From positions 1,326,001-1,390,000 of the forward strand of contig JBBBDQ010000442.1 in NCBI GenBank assembly GCA_037127315.1: 64,000 bases of DNA. The letters are read 5' to 3'. The notes beneath the pieces were generated by a model, which had not been told where the DNA came from, did not search any database, and saw only the letters and a program-made list of their open reading frames with translations. A program made the position numbers and the translations under genes. The stretch's first letter is position 1; the number at the start of each line of letters is the position of its first letter. This DNA is from Ascarosepion bandense (taxonomy: Eukaryota; Mollusca; Cephalopoda; Sepiida; Sepiidae). Below, piece after piece: positions 1 to 9,901 of the stretch.

Positions 1-230
1 AAGGCAATGTCTCTGTATAGGACGTATGCGTCCGTCTTGAGAATTAGGCTTCCGTCTAGTGACGTCTAACTCTCGTCTAAGGCCGATGGCTGTCAACTCT
101 CGTATAATGACGAATAATGTTGATCACTCCCGTTTAATGACGAAGACTCTTGTATAGTCACGAACACACTCGATCTCTCTCTCGAGCGCTATCCCCCTCT
201 GTAGTTCGTTCTCGTCTAGGTCTTTTATAA
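1..230. repeat. Degenerate short-period repeat at the window start
   Basis: A loosely periodic stretch in which variants of CTCTCGTATAATGACGA recur every 30-40 bases (for example near 86, 97 and 145-160). I see no open reading frame and no RNA gene. It is either an old minisatellite or the internal part of a decayed element; the copies are too diverged to settle this by eye. Confidence 0.4.
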
Positions 231-269
231 CCCGGGCCATACCCATTCCTGGGTAGGACAGGATATTCC

Positions 270-1012
270 TCCACAACAGCTTCCAAAACTAAGCTGCTCT
301 CCTTTAACGACCATAGAAAACTCTCCTACCTCCCAGGAAGCAATACACTGCGCCTCCTCGGCCTCATTCTTCCAGCCAATCTAAAGTGGAAAGGCTACAT
401 TGAATCAATTGCGACATCTTCAGTTAAAAAGGTCAGGTCACTGTCAGGTCACTGTCGGGCCAGAGAGTTTTTCTCATCAGAATCCATCTTGCACACATAC
501 AAATCTACCATTCATCCGTGCATTGAATGCTGTTGCCATATCTGGTCGTTTGCTCCTACTTTTCATCTGTGTGTTCTCGACAAAATTCAAAGGAGGATCT
601 ACAATGATTTGGCAGTACAATTCCAGTCACTTTCTCCTCTACAGAATGTGACTTCCCTTTGTCTTTTCTACAAATATTTTCACGGCTTATCTGAGTTGCT
701 AGATTGGCAAATAGGTCCCATCCGTTTATGCTTAAAACAGTCAAATGTAACCGATATTCTATTCCATCAGCTGATTTTCCTGTACTTCCCACCTGTGGAA
801 CTCGCTTCCGAATATTTGCTTCCCTCATAGCTACAATTTCCAAAAGTTTAAGCGCAATGTCAATTCCCATGTGTATTTTTTAAATTCATATCTTTCTCTT
901 ATCCTTTCTCCGACGGTCCTTAACTCTTTTCTCTTTCTTTCCGCTCTCCTCTTATGTAACCCCCTGCGCACCAGTAGCCGTACTACCTTGCTTGGAGTGA
1001 AAGGATTATAAA
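270..1012 (+). pseudogene. LINE-A 3' end: C-terminal part of non-LTR ORF2 plus 3' UTR, broken
   Basis: Remnant of a non-LTR retrotransposon. Pieces in several frames read as the region after the RT domain: a LGLILPANLKWKGYIESIA-like segment, then KSTIHPCIECCCHIWS, VLDKIQRRI and SLCLFYKYFHGL. These line up with the better-preserved copy at 18495-20040. A direct duplication CAGGTCACTGT at about 433-455 throws the frame, and further indels break the rest. After the last coding piece comes the family's 3' UTR, pyrimidine-rich and ending in a conserved GTAACCCCCTGCGCACCAG...CCTTGCTTGG...GTGAAAGGATTA tail at about 955-1008. The RT active site lies upstream of what is present, so this is a 5'-truncated dead copy. 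The clade (CR1/Jockey-like) is a guess from the C-terminal motifs. Confidence 0.75.
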
Positions 1013-1337
1013 GATAACCCATTATAACTATTTCGTAAAAATATAAATATGAACGTAAACATTTAGGTCAACAACAAGCAGCGACAATGTGTTTCATGTG
1101 TGAACGCAATCTTTGGGCCATGTGTTTTGTGCTTTGGCTTAATTATTTATATGTGCTGAAAAATGGTGCATTATGGGTAGTAGTGTTTATTGTATTATCC
1201 TAATTGTTATTGGGTAGACAGTAACGGTTGTATTTCAAATTAATCTAGAGTCTTTTAAGTAGAAATTATTTTTGGTCTGAATTAGGCAATTTTGTATGTA
1301 CTTTAAAGTGTTCTTTGATAACATTCTACTTATTATT
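1013..1337. other. AT-rich DNA without recognisable features
   Basis: I see no coding frame, tRNA, palindrome or family member here. It follows the LINE-A tail and ends where a fragment of repeat D begins. Confidence 0.5.
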
Positions 1338-1471
1338 TACTAGCAGTATAGGCCGGCTTTGGTCAGGTGTAATGAAAGCTTTAAAACTAATCCATGGTCC
1401 CGGAGCTCAGCCTCAGCCTAAAGAATATTTGAAATAATAAAATAATTGCGACAATTTTCTAATCGCACCTA

Positions 1472-1472
<1 letters not shown>
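1338..1472 (+). repeat. Repeat D fragment, first of two flanking a microsatellite
   Basis: Begins TACTAGCAGTATAGGCCGGC and continues with AATGAAAGCTTTAAAACTAA and TAAAGAATATTTGAAATAAT. It is the 5' portion of repeat D, seen in fuller form at 50955-51725. Nearly the same 135 bases recur at 1561-1693 on the other side of a TA/TG microsatellite, so the microsatellite sits between two copies of the same fragment. Confidence 0.75.

Positions 1473-1558
<86 letters not shown>
1473..1558. repeat. Microsatellite (TA)n then (TG)n
   Basis: About 43 bases of TA followed by about 40 bases of TG, uninterrupted. A mixed TA/TG tract is typical of slippage-prone DNA at element junctions in this window. Confidence 0.97.
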
Positions 1559-1560
<2 letters not shown>

Positions 1561-1562
<2 letters not shown>

Positions 1563-1693
1563 CTAACAGTTTAGCCCGGCGTTGCTCTGGTGTAATGAAA
1601 GCTTTAAAACTAATCCATGGTCCTAGAGCTCAGACTCAGCCTAAAGAATATTTGAAATAATAAAGTAATTGCGACAATTTACCAATCGCACTT
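1561..1693 (+). repeat. Repeat D fragment, second copy
   Basis: Direct repeat of 1338-1472, again running from the ACTA(A/G)CAGT start through TAAAGAATATTTGAAATAAT to a TAATCGCAC-like end that passes into a short TA tract (about 1696-1722). It differs from the first copy by scattered substitutions. Confidence 0.75.
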
Positions 1694-1853
1694 AATATAT
1701 ATATATAAATATATATATATGCCAACTTTTGGACTCTTTTAGAGACATGTATATACAATATTTATTTCTGAATTCATACAGAAATTGTGGCACAATGCCG
1801 AATTGGAGGTGGGGGGCAAAAGCTTGGGATGGTCATCAGTAATCTATCCTATC

Positions 1854-2155
1854 TGTCAGTTAAGTGCCATACGGGATACACGCTTGGGCGATCATGTCTC
1901 GAAAGAGATATGACTGAGTGGGCAGAAGATTATCCCTCAGTAGGTTGCCATTGAATTCTGCGGTAGACTGGTTGCCGACCAAGGCTATAGAAACCAATCT
2001 GTCCTGTTATTTAACCCATAACTGGAAGGAAGAGACGGATTAATACCTTTCCCAAGGGTATTTGCGCGTAAGTGAATGCAATGAATTCGGCTGGAATTCG
2101 AGCTCGGCTCCCCGATTTCACGTTCCAAGCCGATATCCAATGCGCCAAAACGCAC
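1854..2155 (-). repeat. SINE-A, tRNA-derived SINE, near full length
   Basis: Read on the minus strand it starts at about 2155 with the tRNA-like head. The head has an A-box-like segment and a B-box-like segment around GAGCTCGAATTCC. A conserved body follows (CAAATACCCTTGGGAAAGG, then TAACAGGACAGATTGG). The 3' end contains a CATGTCTC/GAGACATG hairpin (here CATATCTC) and finishes in GTATGGCACTTAACTGAC. The same ~300 bp unit recurs many times in the window. Octopus is known to carry several tRNA-derived SINEs; I do not assign this one to a named family. Confidence 0.85.
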
Positions 2156-2393
2156 AGAAAAACTATCACGACCCAATCACATATTACAATTTACCCATTT
2201 ACTACAAGAACACATCCGTCACCTCCCATTCCTTCACACACCACAATACCACATATTTACGAGGGGCACCTAAAAAGTTGGAAAAGCCCATGACAATGAA
2301 TACATGCATATACTGTGGAGACAGCCACGGGCTAACCCATTTTATAGTTCACCGTAGAAGGCTTAACCAATCAGGAAGCTCAAAATATTCAAT
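2156..2393. other. Spacer between SINE-A and a LINE ORF1
   Basis: AT-rich, with short open frames only. A CCAAT motif at about 2367 and TATAAAAGG at about 2402 lie just upstream of and at the start of the following ORF1-like frame. They could be a fossil LINE promoter or chance; spacing is the only support. Confidence 0.3.
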
Positions 2394-3530
2394 GTGATAT
2401 GTATAAAAGGCGGCCATATTTTTCCGAGTATTGGAGATCAAATCCGAGCTACGGTGGCTGAAAAAGGCCAGAATAGTGGTGAAGAAAAATTAATGAACAA
2501 AGACAAGACATCAAAAGATGCTGAGGCCGGGAAATCGCCCTGTGACTGGAAGTCCCCGCCAAAATGCAAAATCATTCTGACGGAGTTCTTGGAGAGAGCT
2601 AAGAACTACGCACACCTTGTGAAAGAAGGTGGGTTTTTAGAAGATCCTCAAGAATTAAAGAAGATTGAGAAAAGAATAATGTTAGTCTTCATGATGGACA
2701 AGCGTACGCGCAAAATTTGTCGCAGCACGAAAGACATAGTGTTAAAAGCACTACAGTCGACCGAGGTTAAGCCCCTAAGAATAGTTAAGGGTGCGGGCTT
2801 TTTCATGTGGGACGTATTGCTACCCACACCGGAAGACTGCATGAAGATGGCGATGCAGGACTTGATCACAAAGGACCATATTTTCAGGACCGAATACGAT
2901 GGAAAGAGAAGGACCAAAATCAGCAATATATGAGGTTCCTCCTCAGGTCATCGGGGAGCATCTAGCTGCGTACTTTTCGCAGTTCGGCCAAATCTTGAAT
3001 GCCTCCTACGATGACTTGACTGGGGGATGGTCATTCGAAATTATGATAGATCGTTATGCCTTCTTGATCATCCCCAACTACCTTGACGTAGGGGGCCTGA
3101 GCCTGCCGGTGATCGTGTCCGGCCGAAAGCCACAATGCTGGAGGTGTGGAGAGACTGGTCACCTCTCCTCTTCCTGCCCAGAGAAGAAGGCCTCTGGAAG
3201 CCAGGCCCCTGTCGACCAAAATCCCCCTCTGGCCTCTTCTGTTACATCCGTCTAGCCCGTAGTGGGCATGCCACTACCCAGGACCGATGTGGTAGTTCCC
3301 CCGGTTGGGAATAAAAAAGTTCCCTCACCCCCCGAAAAGCCATCGCCAGCTGCAAGTGCAGCCACGGAGAAGGAAAAGGGAAGTGGCTGGTTGTTGGAAG
3401 GACCAGGGGAAAGCGCCAAGCAGCGGAACCTCGGTCCCCAGAAACCCCTAAGACGAAAGGCACTAACAAACCCACTCCCTGCAACAGCAAGAAAGGCGAT
3501 GCCTCGGCCTGGTCGGCGCCAAAATTAGAA
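2394..3530 (+). pseudogene. LINE ORF1 (gag-like, CCHC zinc knuckle), broken
   Basis: Nucleic-acid-binding ORF1 of a non-LTR retrotransposon, probably Tx1/L1-like. The first open part (2394-2933) is lysine-rich and includes GAGFFMWDVLLPT. The second part, in another frame from about 2899, has a fold-like stretch (IGEHLAAYFSQFG, SFEIMIDRYAFLIIPNYLD) and a zinc knuckle at about 3135-3180 with C-x2-C-x4-H-x4-C spacing (CWRCGETGHLSSSCP). An in-frame stop at 3253-3255 separates it from a proline- and lysine-rich tail that stays open to 3528. One frameshift near 2915-2933 and one stop therefore break the ORF. The base composition is much more GC-rich than the flanks, consistent with insertion. The expected ORF2 does not follow in the same orientation; inverted RT pieces do. 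Confidence 0.7.
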
Positions 3531-3957
3531 GAACTTACCCCATTCACTTCCAACAGCGCACCGGGGGACTCATACAGCAGTCGGATCCAGGATCGAAAGT
3601 ACGGCCCGATACCGGCGGCGGAAAGGACAGACTCCAAAAACCGATTTCCAACTGGAGATCAGGATCGAACCAGACGCCGAGAATCTTGATCGGCCCACCC
3701 GTCCAGAGGAATGATCCGGGTAGAGAAACTCCCTTCCACGCACCCAATCGCAAGCCCACAGACTTATCGCGATTGATCTTGGCCCCTGTCACCGTCTCAT
3801 AACATCTGATCTCTTTGCTAACTTCGTCAATCTCGGCTTTGCTCCACACAAATACCGAAACGTTGTCAGCATAGGCGGAGTACCTGGCCGAGGTGGTAGC
3901 ACCAGGTACGGAAATTCCGCGAAGGACCGGATTCGCCTTTAACTTGCGGAGGAAACT
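3530..3957 (-). pseudogene. Inverted, shuffled pieces of a Tx1-like LINE reverse transcriptase
   Basis: On the minus strand 3957 to about 3645 reads LRKLKANPVLRGISVPGA, then the RT active-site region as YSAYADNVSVFV. The usual second aspartate of the YxDD box is replaced by N. EIRCYETVTGAKINRDKSVG and GGPIKILGVWFDPDLQLE follow. From about 3640 to 3530 a different piece follows, ESVLSAAGIGPYFRSWIRLL and LYESPGALLEVNG, which in intact elements lies before the active site. So the two RT segments are in the wrong order, and both are inverted relative to the ORF1 remnant at 2394-3530. The pieces are too short and mutated to be active. Confidence 0.7.
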
Positions 3958-4059
3958 CTATATCCATAAACTATGACGGACATGGTCAACAGATGCCAAT
4001 AGGATACTCTATATCTATGAATGTTACCAACATTACCTTCACTGCAGGCGAGGTATACT

Positions 4060-4655
4060 AAAATCAAGTAGGTACAGGAATTTAAATACCTGAGAAGTGC
4101 TCCAACAGAGAATAGAAAGTGCGACACTGAGATCCGCAGGCGAACTGGCAGGGCCAAGGATGCATTTTAGAAGATGAGTATTGAAAGACATGAAAACTTC
4201 GCTGGAAACAAAGAAGGATTGTAATGGGATGTCTGTCCTTCAATATGGCAGTGAATGCTGGACAATTTCATCAAAGATAAAGGATAGACTTGAAGCAATC
4301 GAAATGTAGTTCTACAGAAGGATGCTGAGGATACCATCGACCGAACATGTGAGCAACGACGTCGTCTTGGAGAGGATGGATACGAAAAGGAAACTAATAC
4401 TTAACATCAAGAAAAGGCAGCTGAAGTTCTTGGGACATGTAATGAGAAAAGAAGGCTTGGAGAATTTGCTACTTACAGGTCAGATAGAAGGAAAGAAAGG
4501 CAGGGGAAAGTATTACGTAACATACTTGATGGGCTTAAGCAAATGGATGGCAAATCGAGGTTTAGGAGGAGTAACAGGAGAAAGTGTGTTGATAGATACT
4601 GAGATAGGGAGATGTGGAAGGCCATGTTCGCCTACGTCCTGAAGAAGCGCGAAGT
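4060..4655 (+). pseudogene. LINE-B 3' part: ORF2 C-terminus
   Basis: C-terminal region of a second non-LTR family. Recognisable pieces in order: EFKYLRS at about 4081, YGSECWTIS-like at about 4245, the FYRRMLRIPSTEHVSN segment at 4312-4356, KRQLKFLGHVMRKEGLENLL and GQIEGKKGRGK. These are typical of the region after the RT domain in elements related to the 701-codon frame at 35463-37568. In-frame stops occur upstream of 4320 and the start is missing. The ten codons MLRIPSTEHV are of special interest because the 30 bp minisatellite at 40.7-43.9 kb is a tandem multiplication of the same segment. Confidence 0.75.
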
Positions 4656-5864
4656 TATTATCCATATGACTGCACTTTTCATGATGGTATTTTACAAGTA
4701 TTCGTTTTCAGTAATGTAGTAAAATTTGTTTTCATGTCTACATTTAGAGATGAGTTCTGATTTAATAATTTGTGTTGGTCTAAAAAAGGGATTATAGCTA
4801 TTTTCTCCTACAGAGTTTACGGATTTTGGATTTATTGTTGTAGGCTGATGCTGTTTTACTTATTTTTCATGATATTTTTCGCGTGATTTTTTTTTGTTTT
4901 TAACTTCTCATATATGTTTAGAAAGTATTGTGCCGTTTGCATATCTATTATTTTATCTAATGGTAATGCGTGAAGAAAAATGGCCACCTTAGCTTGCAAA
5001 GGACGATCATCATCATCATCATCATCATCGTCGTCGTCGTCGTCGTCATCATCATCATCATCATCATCATCATCTTTGTCAATTCGTTTATTAGTTACTT
5101 AATTTCTTTAGTTATTTAGAGTTTGTTTTTATTTTTTTTTCGGGGATTGGTTATCTTATTAGTTTAATTTTAAGTATTGACATTTTCTAAAGTTTGTTGC
5201 ATTATCTACGTTGTATATAGCTCATATATTTGCAATTTTTTATTATGTTATTTTAGAAGGTATACGTTTTAGGTTTTTGAATTTTAAGTAATGCAGAAAA
5301 AAGTTCCAGAGAGTTTCACTAGCGAGAAGTGCGAGAGAATGAACTATCTTTTTGTCTCTGAGATATTCATCCACCAAAATACAATAACTAGCAAAAAGGG
5401 ATGGTTTCGAGTTTGATTCCCACATGATACCCACACTTCAGGACATTATCAATTTATAAGAGTACGAAGACCTACTTGGATTTATCAACGGTGGACATAA
5501 TCTTAACATTTGAAATTAGGATGATATTTGTTGGTAAATTCAGGAGGAAAATTGCAAAATCTAGAAATTGTAAAAAAAAGAAAGCTGGAAGGAAGGGCTA
5601 ACTATCATTTGTAAGAAGACAGAATGTACTGTCGTCGGAAAAAAGAGCCAAAAGAGTGAGCTTTGAATTGGTGACATCAGAATCAAGCGAGAGCAAACAT
5701 ATAATTATCTGGGAGTTCGAAATAATTCCAAGATTACTGAAAATCATTCATCTCAGAAATAAATACAAATTATGACAAGTGACACGAACCCACTAACATA
5801 ACCCAGTTGTCAAAATCCATCTGACACTGAATATAAAAGGCTCCAAAAATGCACCACTAAATGG
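4656..5864. other. AT-rich region with one triplet microsatellite, no gene seen
   Basis: Apart from the triplet repeat at 5007-5073 I find no coding frame, tRNA, inverted repeat or known family. Short frames such as the minus-strand one at 5243-5434 have no recognisable features and match the background expectation for AT-rich DNA. Confidence 0.5.
5007..5073. repeat. Triplet microsatellite (ATC)n(GTC)n(ATC)n
   Basis: ATC units change to GTC/CGT units in the middle and back to ATC, a three-block compound triplet repeat of about 66 bases. It does not lie in a supported reading frame. Confidence 0.97.
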
Positions 5865-6095
5865 ACGGTGGTGTAGTGGATATAGTATTTGTTTATGCAT
5901 GTGTTAGTGTCATTTCGTGGTCATGAGTTCGATCCTTGGAGTTGGTAGTGACGAACCAAATCCAACATGAAAGAACAACAATTGATTTCACAGGATGCTT
6001 CGCAATAATCAACGAGATAATCCACATCAGCCAATCTATGGGTACCTGATGATGACCAGAGGGTACTTAGTCGAAACGTTGTGTCTATTATAACA
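5865..6095 (+). repeat. tRNA-headed retroposon ending in a hammerhead-like motif
   Basis: The left end looks like a tRNA gene: GGTGGTGTAGTGGATA (A-box-like) at about 5870 and GAGTTCGATCC (B-box-like) at about 5927. About 110 bases further comes CTGATGA (6046-6052), a spacer that can pair GAC with GTC, GAAAC (6073-6077), and GTTGTGTC, in which AC/GT can form a minimal stem III before the cleavage triplet GTC (6083-6085). That is the order of a minimal type I hammerhead ribozyme. Stem I is poor and stem II is weak, so activity is doubtful. The copy is cut by the palindromic transposon that begins at 6104. Confidence 0.55.
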
Positions 6096-6760
6096 CCTAT
6101 ACCGGTAAATTTTCGTTTTAGGCCCCGAAGGCTTTCCCCCCTTCAAATTTATCCAAAATAGCATTATTTCTGTGCAAATGTATATGTTGAACACAAATCA
6201 ACAATTAGTTATTGAAGAAACCTACCTTTTTTATCTGAACGCCCAGAAAAAAATCGAACTACATTTTGTCTCCCGTAACTCTAACGCAGTCATGTAATTA
6301 ACTGCTGAATGTCTGTCGGCGTAGGACAACATATTTCGGTTTATTTTCGGCCGATTTACTTCCTTTACTGAAACTTCCGCCTATTTACTTCCTGTAATGA
6401 AAGTAATACGCTATTGTATTTCTACGCGTAAGTAATACGCGTAGAAATACAATAGCGTATTACTTTCATTACAGGAAGTAAATAGGCGGAAGTTTCAGTA
6501 AATGAAGTAAATCGGCCGAAATTTGTTGACGTCATTCTGCAGTTAATTACATGACTTCGTGAGAGTTAAGGGAAAGAAAAAGTGCAAGATATACTTCGTT
6601 TTTTTTCTGGACGTTTAGATAAAAAAAAGGTAAGTTTCTTCAATAACTAACAGTTGATTTGATTTCAGCATATACATTTGAACAGAAATAATGCTATTTT
6701 GGATAAATTTGAAGGGGGAAAAAGCCTTCGGGACCTAAAACGAAAATTTACCCCTATACC
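6096..6760. mobile_element. 649 bp palindromic (foldback) non-autonomous DNA transposon with 8 bp TSD
   Basis: Two arms, 6104-6430 and 6436-6752, are near-perfect reverse complements around a 5-base centre (AGTAA). The ends read GGTAAATTTTCGTTTTAGG and its complement. The direct repeat CCTATACC lies on both sides (6096-6103 and 6753-6760), so removing the element restores a continuous flank. No transposase is encoded. An 8 bp target duplication fits hAT, P or Merlin elements; the terminal sequence does not let me choose. High arm identity suggests a young or gene-converted copy. Confidence 0.88.
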
Positions 6761-6894
6761 AACGGAAAATGTAACACAAATATTTAAAAGCGCTTTGCTA
6801 AACAGAGTATAAAGGAACAGGAAAATGTCCTTTAGAAGCAAAGAAATAAATGCTGAACTGTTGTGAAATATCTATTCGATAGTAAATGTTAGAC

Positions 6895-7040
6895 GAATTT
6901 AGACAATCTCCTCCCAGACGAAAAAGAGACTTGAAGCAACAGAAAAGCGATTCTACAGAAGACTACTAAGAAATATCATGCAAAGAAAGAGGGCGTAGAG
7001 AATTTGACACTGATAGGACATGTTTAAGTTGCGGAAGTTG
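6895..7040 (+). pseudogene. Short LINE-B fragment
   Basis: Pieces such as KRLEAT and FYRRLLRNI (frame-broken) at about 6925-6970 match the segment just before the MLRIP motif of LINE-B. The fragment then degenerates. No continuous frame remains. Confidence 0.5.
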
Positions 7041-7261
7041 TGGAGAGCTATAAACTGTCAAGAAAACCTTCTGAGGGCTATATCAACTCAATACCCGTGT
7101 ATGACAGCTAATTCTGAACATTTTCCCCAGAGACGTTTTCTGCCAGCAGACATAGAGTTCTACTGACAAAGCATGTCATTGACTGGACATTTGATCAATG
7201 AGGAAGTTTTTTTTTTAAATAGGAGCTAAACTGACACTTCTTTCTTTCTTTATTTTTTCTA

Positions 7262-7950
7262 CTCATTTCACCCAAAGCAATGTAGAACTGCGCAGGGGGG
7301 TTACATCAGAGGTGATTAATGAGAAAGAGGAACAAGTTACGGGGGTGACAGAGAATGAATAAGAGAAGGATGAGAACACTGGTGTGAAGAGAGCTGCATG
7401 AGAGTAGAGGGGAAAGAAGAACAACATGATACAATGGTTATCAGGGAAAGGATGCGAGTCAAGGAGATAAGAGATGGCAATTGACTTTGCATTTGAATTC
7501 TTGCAAATTGTAGCTGCCAGGGAAGCAAGTATATGGAAAAGAATTTGTTGGGGATCACCCCTTTTTACACATAAGAATGGACTCGCCTGATTTGTACATA
7601 TAATCCTGCCTATACAGAGAACGGTATTGATTGTCAGAGTTGTTGAGTTGAGTAGTTGGATCGCCGCTAGTTGGTCAGTAAGAATATAGACTCATTACCC
7701 GGGCATACTTCTTCACTACAAGATTGTATATATTGATTCCTACTAACAGTATTCCTGAATTGACTAACCCGTGTTCAAGTTTGGATATTTTTGTTCAATA
7801 TAACTTACATTTTTTATCTCCAAATCAGCTTTTGTTATTTATTATTTTAGGTGGTTTCTCAACAAGAATCCACTTCAGAATTCCACAGGCGGGAAATGCG
7901 AGCAAAGAAGCTGTTAGATTAGAAGTTGCGGTTATATTTGAAATAAGAAA
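7262..7950 (-). pseudogene. LINE-A 3' end, minus strand, possibly interrupted
   Basis: On the minus strand, about 7950-7866 reads as the NFxSNSFFARTSRLWNSL-like segment of LINE-A (here NLTASLLAFPACGIL). About 7548-7262 continues with the SYNLQEFKCNVNxHL-like region, the pyrimidine-rich 3' UTR and the tail TAACCCCCCTGCGCAG...TTGCTTTGGGTGAAATGA. The intervening ~315 bases (7550-7865) do not match other copies, so an old insertion is likely; I cannot identify it. Confidence 0.6.
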
Positions 7951-8570
7951 ATGACAATTTAAATTTCTGGAACAGAGAATGAAGAAAGAAAGGTTGGAGA
8001 ATTTAATCTGTGAATTTTGAAGTGGGAAGGTGCGGACGAAAAAATCGAAATCTGGTGCATTTATGTCAATGTATGGTTGAGTGGCGACACGGAAGGGCGT
8101 TAAGGAGATCAAAGGAAGACTTAAATATATGACGAACAGAAAGCTGTAGAGAAAGGGTCGCGGTATATAAAAAATATAATTCGTTAAAGCGTAGTATAAC
8201 AGAAAAAAATTAAAGAAAAACAAAGAGATAGTTACGACGATCGTATAATCGATAGTGGGCCCGTGGATGGCGAAATAAACATTCGATATCGATATTTCGA
8301 AAATCGGCTGGGGAATCGCATGTTAAAATTTGATTACAGACGTAAAACTGGGTGAATAGAATTAGAAATTGAGGAAGTAATAAAATGCAGATGAAAATAA
8401 AACGATACCTCCCCAAAAGGGGGGAAAAAGAGGATAAATGGATTTGAAATAAAAAATACAACGCAAAAAAGCTTCATCGATTACCTAATATACACATTTT
8501 TTTACCGGATGAGTAAACAAAACTAGACAAATAATAACTCTCTCTACTAAAATAAAGACCGTTTATATAT
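7951..8570. other. AT-rich DNA, nothing recognised
   Basis: Minus-strand frames at 7825-8223 and 8210-8461 are phenylalanine- and leucine-rich readings of AT-rich sequence and show no domain. No RNA gene or inverted repeat was seen. Confidence 0.5.
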
Positions 8571-9075
8571 GGAGAGTTGCAGAGTTAAAGGCTGGAGGGC
8601 TAACTGCACTCCTATAGAAGTGGGGACTAGAGGATTTGCAGCAAGGTCCTTATGCAAAGCCTTAACAGATATTGGGATAGTGGGAGTAAAAAAAGAAAAG
8701 CACTCAAGTCCATAACCGAAACAGCGGAAAGAACAGCTAATTGGTTATGGATCAAAAGAGAGAGTGCCTGGATTCCAAATTGTTAGCTAAAATTCCCCGA
8801 AATTCTGCGTCTAAATTAATGTTTCGGACGAGCTCATGTGCGGTTCGCCTCTAAATGGAAAGTGGCTCTGACTGTCGCCAATCGGAAGCATTTGCAGGGT
8901 TTCGTACCGGGCCTAAACGTAATTTTCCAGTGTCTGAAAGCGCTTATCGGGGGTGGGCCGGAGGCTGATCATCTCTGGTTGGGTCGGCGCGGTGAGGGGG
9001 GTATGATGTTGAAAGACCCGAAACCCCCTAGTGATCCTCGCGATGACATCACTGACGACACCCTCTAGCCCCCCC
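8571..9075 (+). pseudogene. LINE C-terminus and GC-rich 3' UTR (Tx1-like)
   Basis: Reads CTPIEVGTRGFAARSLCKAL, then DIGIVG, a frameshift at an A-run near 8687, then ALKSITETAERTANWLWIKR and a stop at about 8786. This pattern is typical of the extreme C-terminus of certain fish and cephalopod LINEs. The following ~280 bases are GC-rich (TGGGTCGGCGCGGTGAGGGG, GTATGATGTTGAAAGACCCG) and look like that family's 3' UTR. The frame at 8838-9068 lies in this UTR and is not a gene. It may be the 3' end of the same family as the ORF1 at 2.4-3.5 kb. Confidence 0.65.
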
Positions 9076-9108
9076 CCCATTACAGTGTGTATGTTTGAAA
9101 TTATATAT

Positions 9109-9405
9109 AGTCATCCGCAGACAGATGTGTTTCGCTGCATCACAGCTCATCAGTACGGTTAGACATCCGATTGCTTTTACTCAGGATTGAAACCCGACCG
9201 AATTGGCGTCAGTCGGCGATTCTACCTTTGAGCTATGGACTCGGTAGAGGGAGGCAGACTTTTAGTGTGTGATATATCATGTATTCATACGCCAGTACTG
9301 AGAGTGTTCTAATTCATTACTGAATAAACGATGCGTAGATGTTAAAGTAGCTACTGTTTTTTCAAAGTCTACCTTTCTTCCAGAGTGCTCAATCAGGGTG
9401 TCAGC

Positions 9406-9407
<2 letters not shown>
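9109..9407 (-). repeat. SINE-B (tRNA-headed, hammerhead-bearing) copy 1
   Basis: About 300 bp bounded by TA tracts on both sides. On the minus strand a ~130 bp 5' block (CTGATTGAGCACTCTGG...ATGAATACATGATATATC) is followed by a tRNA-like part: TAGCTCAAAGGTAGA as A box near 9235 and GGGTTTCAATCC as B box near 9190. Then comes a hammerhead-like core (listed separately), and the end TCTGTCTGCGGATGACTATA. Copies at 12787-13078 and 10130-10290 share this architecture. The size and content recall animal retrozymes and the ribozyme-bearing SINE-like repeats of schistosomes. Confidence 0.75.
9124..9168 (-). ncRNA. Hammerhead ribozyme-like core in SINE-B copy 1
   Basis: Minus strand: GGATGTC, then TAACCGTA, CTGATGA (9153-9147), stem II GCTGTGATGCAGC (five pairs including one G-T), then GAAA and CACATC. 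All conserved core positions of a hammerhead (CUGANGA, GAAA, and a cleavage-site GUC) are present in the right order. Stem III is 3 bp (TGT with ACA) and stem I would be a short closed hairpin (TA with TA). Such minimal stems suggest weak activity or a need for a dimeric transcript. Function is inference. Confidence 0.65.

Positions 9408-9445
<38 letters not shown>
9408..9445. repeat. Microsatellite (TA)n
   Basis: Uninterrupted TA tract of about 37 bases adjoining the 5' end of SINE-B copy 1. The neighbouring reading frame rich in IYIY is an artefact of this tract. Confidence 0.97.
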
Positions 9446-9450
<5 letters not shown>

Positions 9451-9604
9451 TTTTGTCATTCGTTGAAAGGCACGGTCTACGAGCGTACTGACGTAAAATC
9501 AAGCTCTCCTACCATTCTGACGATGAGATTCTGATCTCAAAATATTACTGAATACACTACAACATATATATATATATATAAAATTCCGATGTTCAAATTC
9601 GTTG

Positions 9605-9755
9605 AATAGCCATTTCTACGAGAAAAAACTCTCACGTCCTCAGCAACGAACTTTATTAAAAAAAAAACAAATGACAAAATAAACAAAGATATTTTTTGGG
9701 AATAAAGTTCGTTGCTGAGGACGCAAGTTTTTTTCTCATAGAAATAGCTATTTTT
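9605..9755. mobile_element. Small inverted-repeat element (MITE-like)
   Basis: Arms of about 50 bases, beginning near TAGCCATTTCTACGAGAAAA and including CCTCAGCAACGAACTTTATT, are inverted at the right end as AATAAAGTTCGTTGCTGAGG through to GAAATAGCTA. An A-rich loop of ~45 bases lies between them. No coding sequence. Target duplication not evident, so the exact ends are approximate. Confidence 0.65.
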
Positions 9756-9901
9756 TATTTTATAATTGGCTCTGTAATTTGAATATAAATTTCACTGAGC
9801 CTTCCACCTTGATCAATTTTAATATTAATGTAATTCATATTAATTAAGATCGGGATTTTGGCATTCACCTACCTGCTTTTCATTTTTGGATTAAAGTTAT
9901 A

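Noticed and set aside
2367..2409. CCAAT and TATA boxes as a real host promoter
   Set aside because: They lead only into a broken LINE ORF1; either fossil LINE signals or chance.
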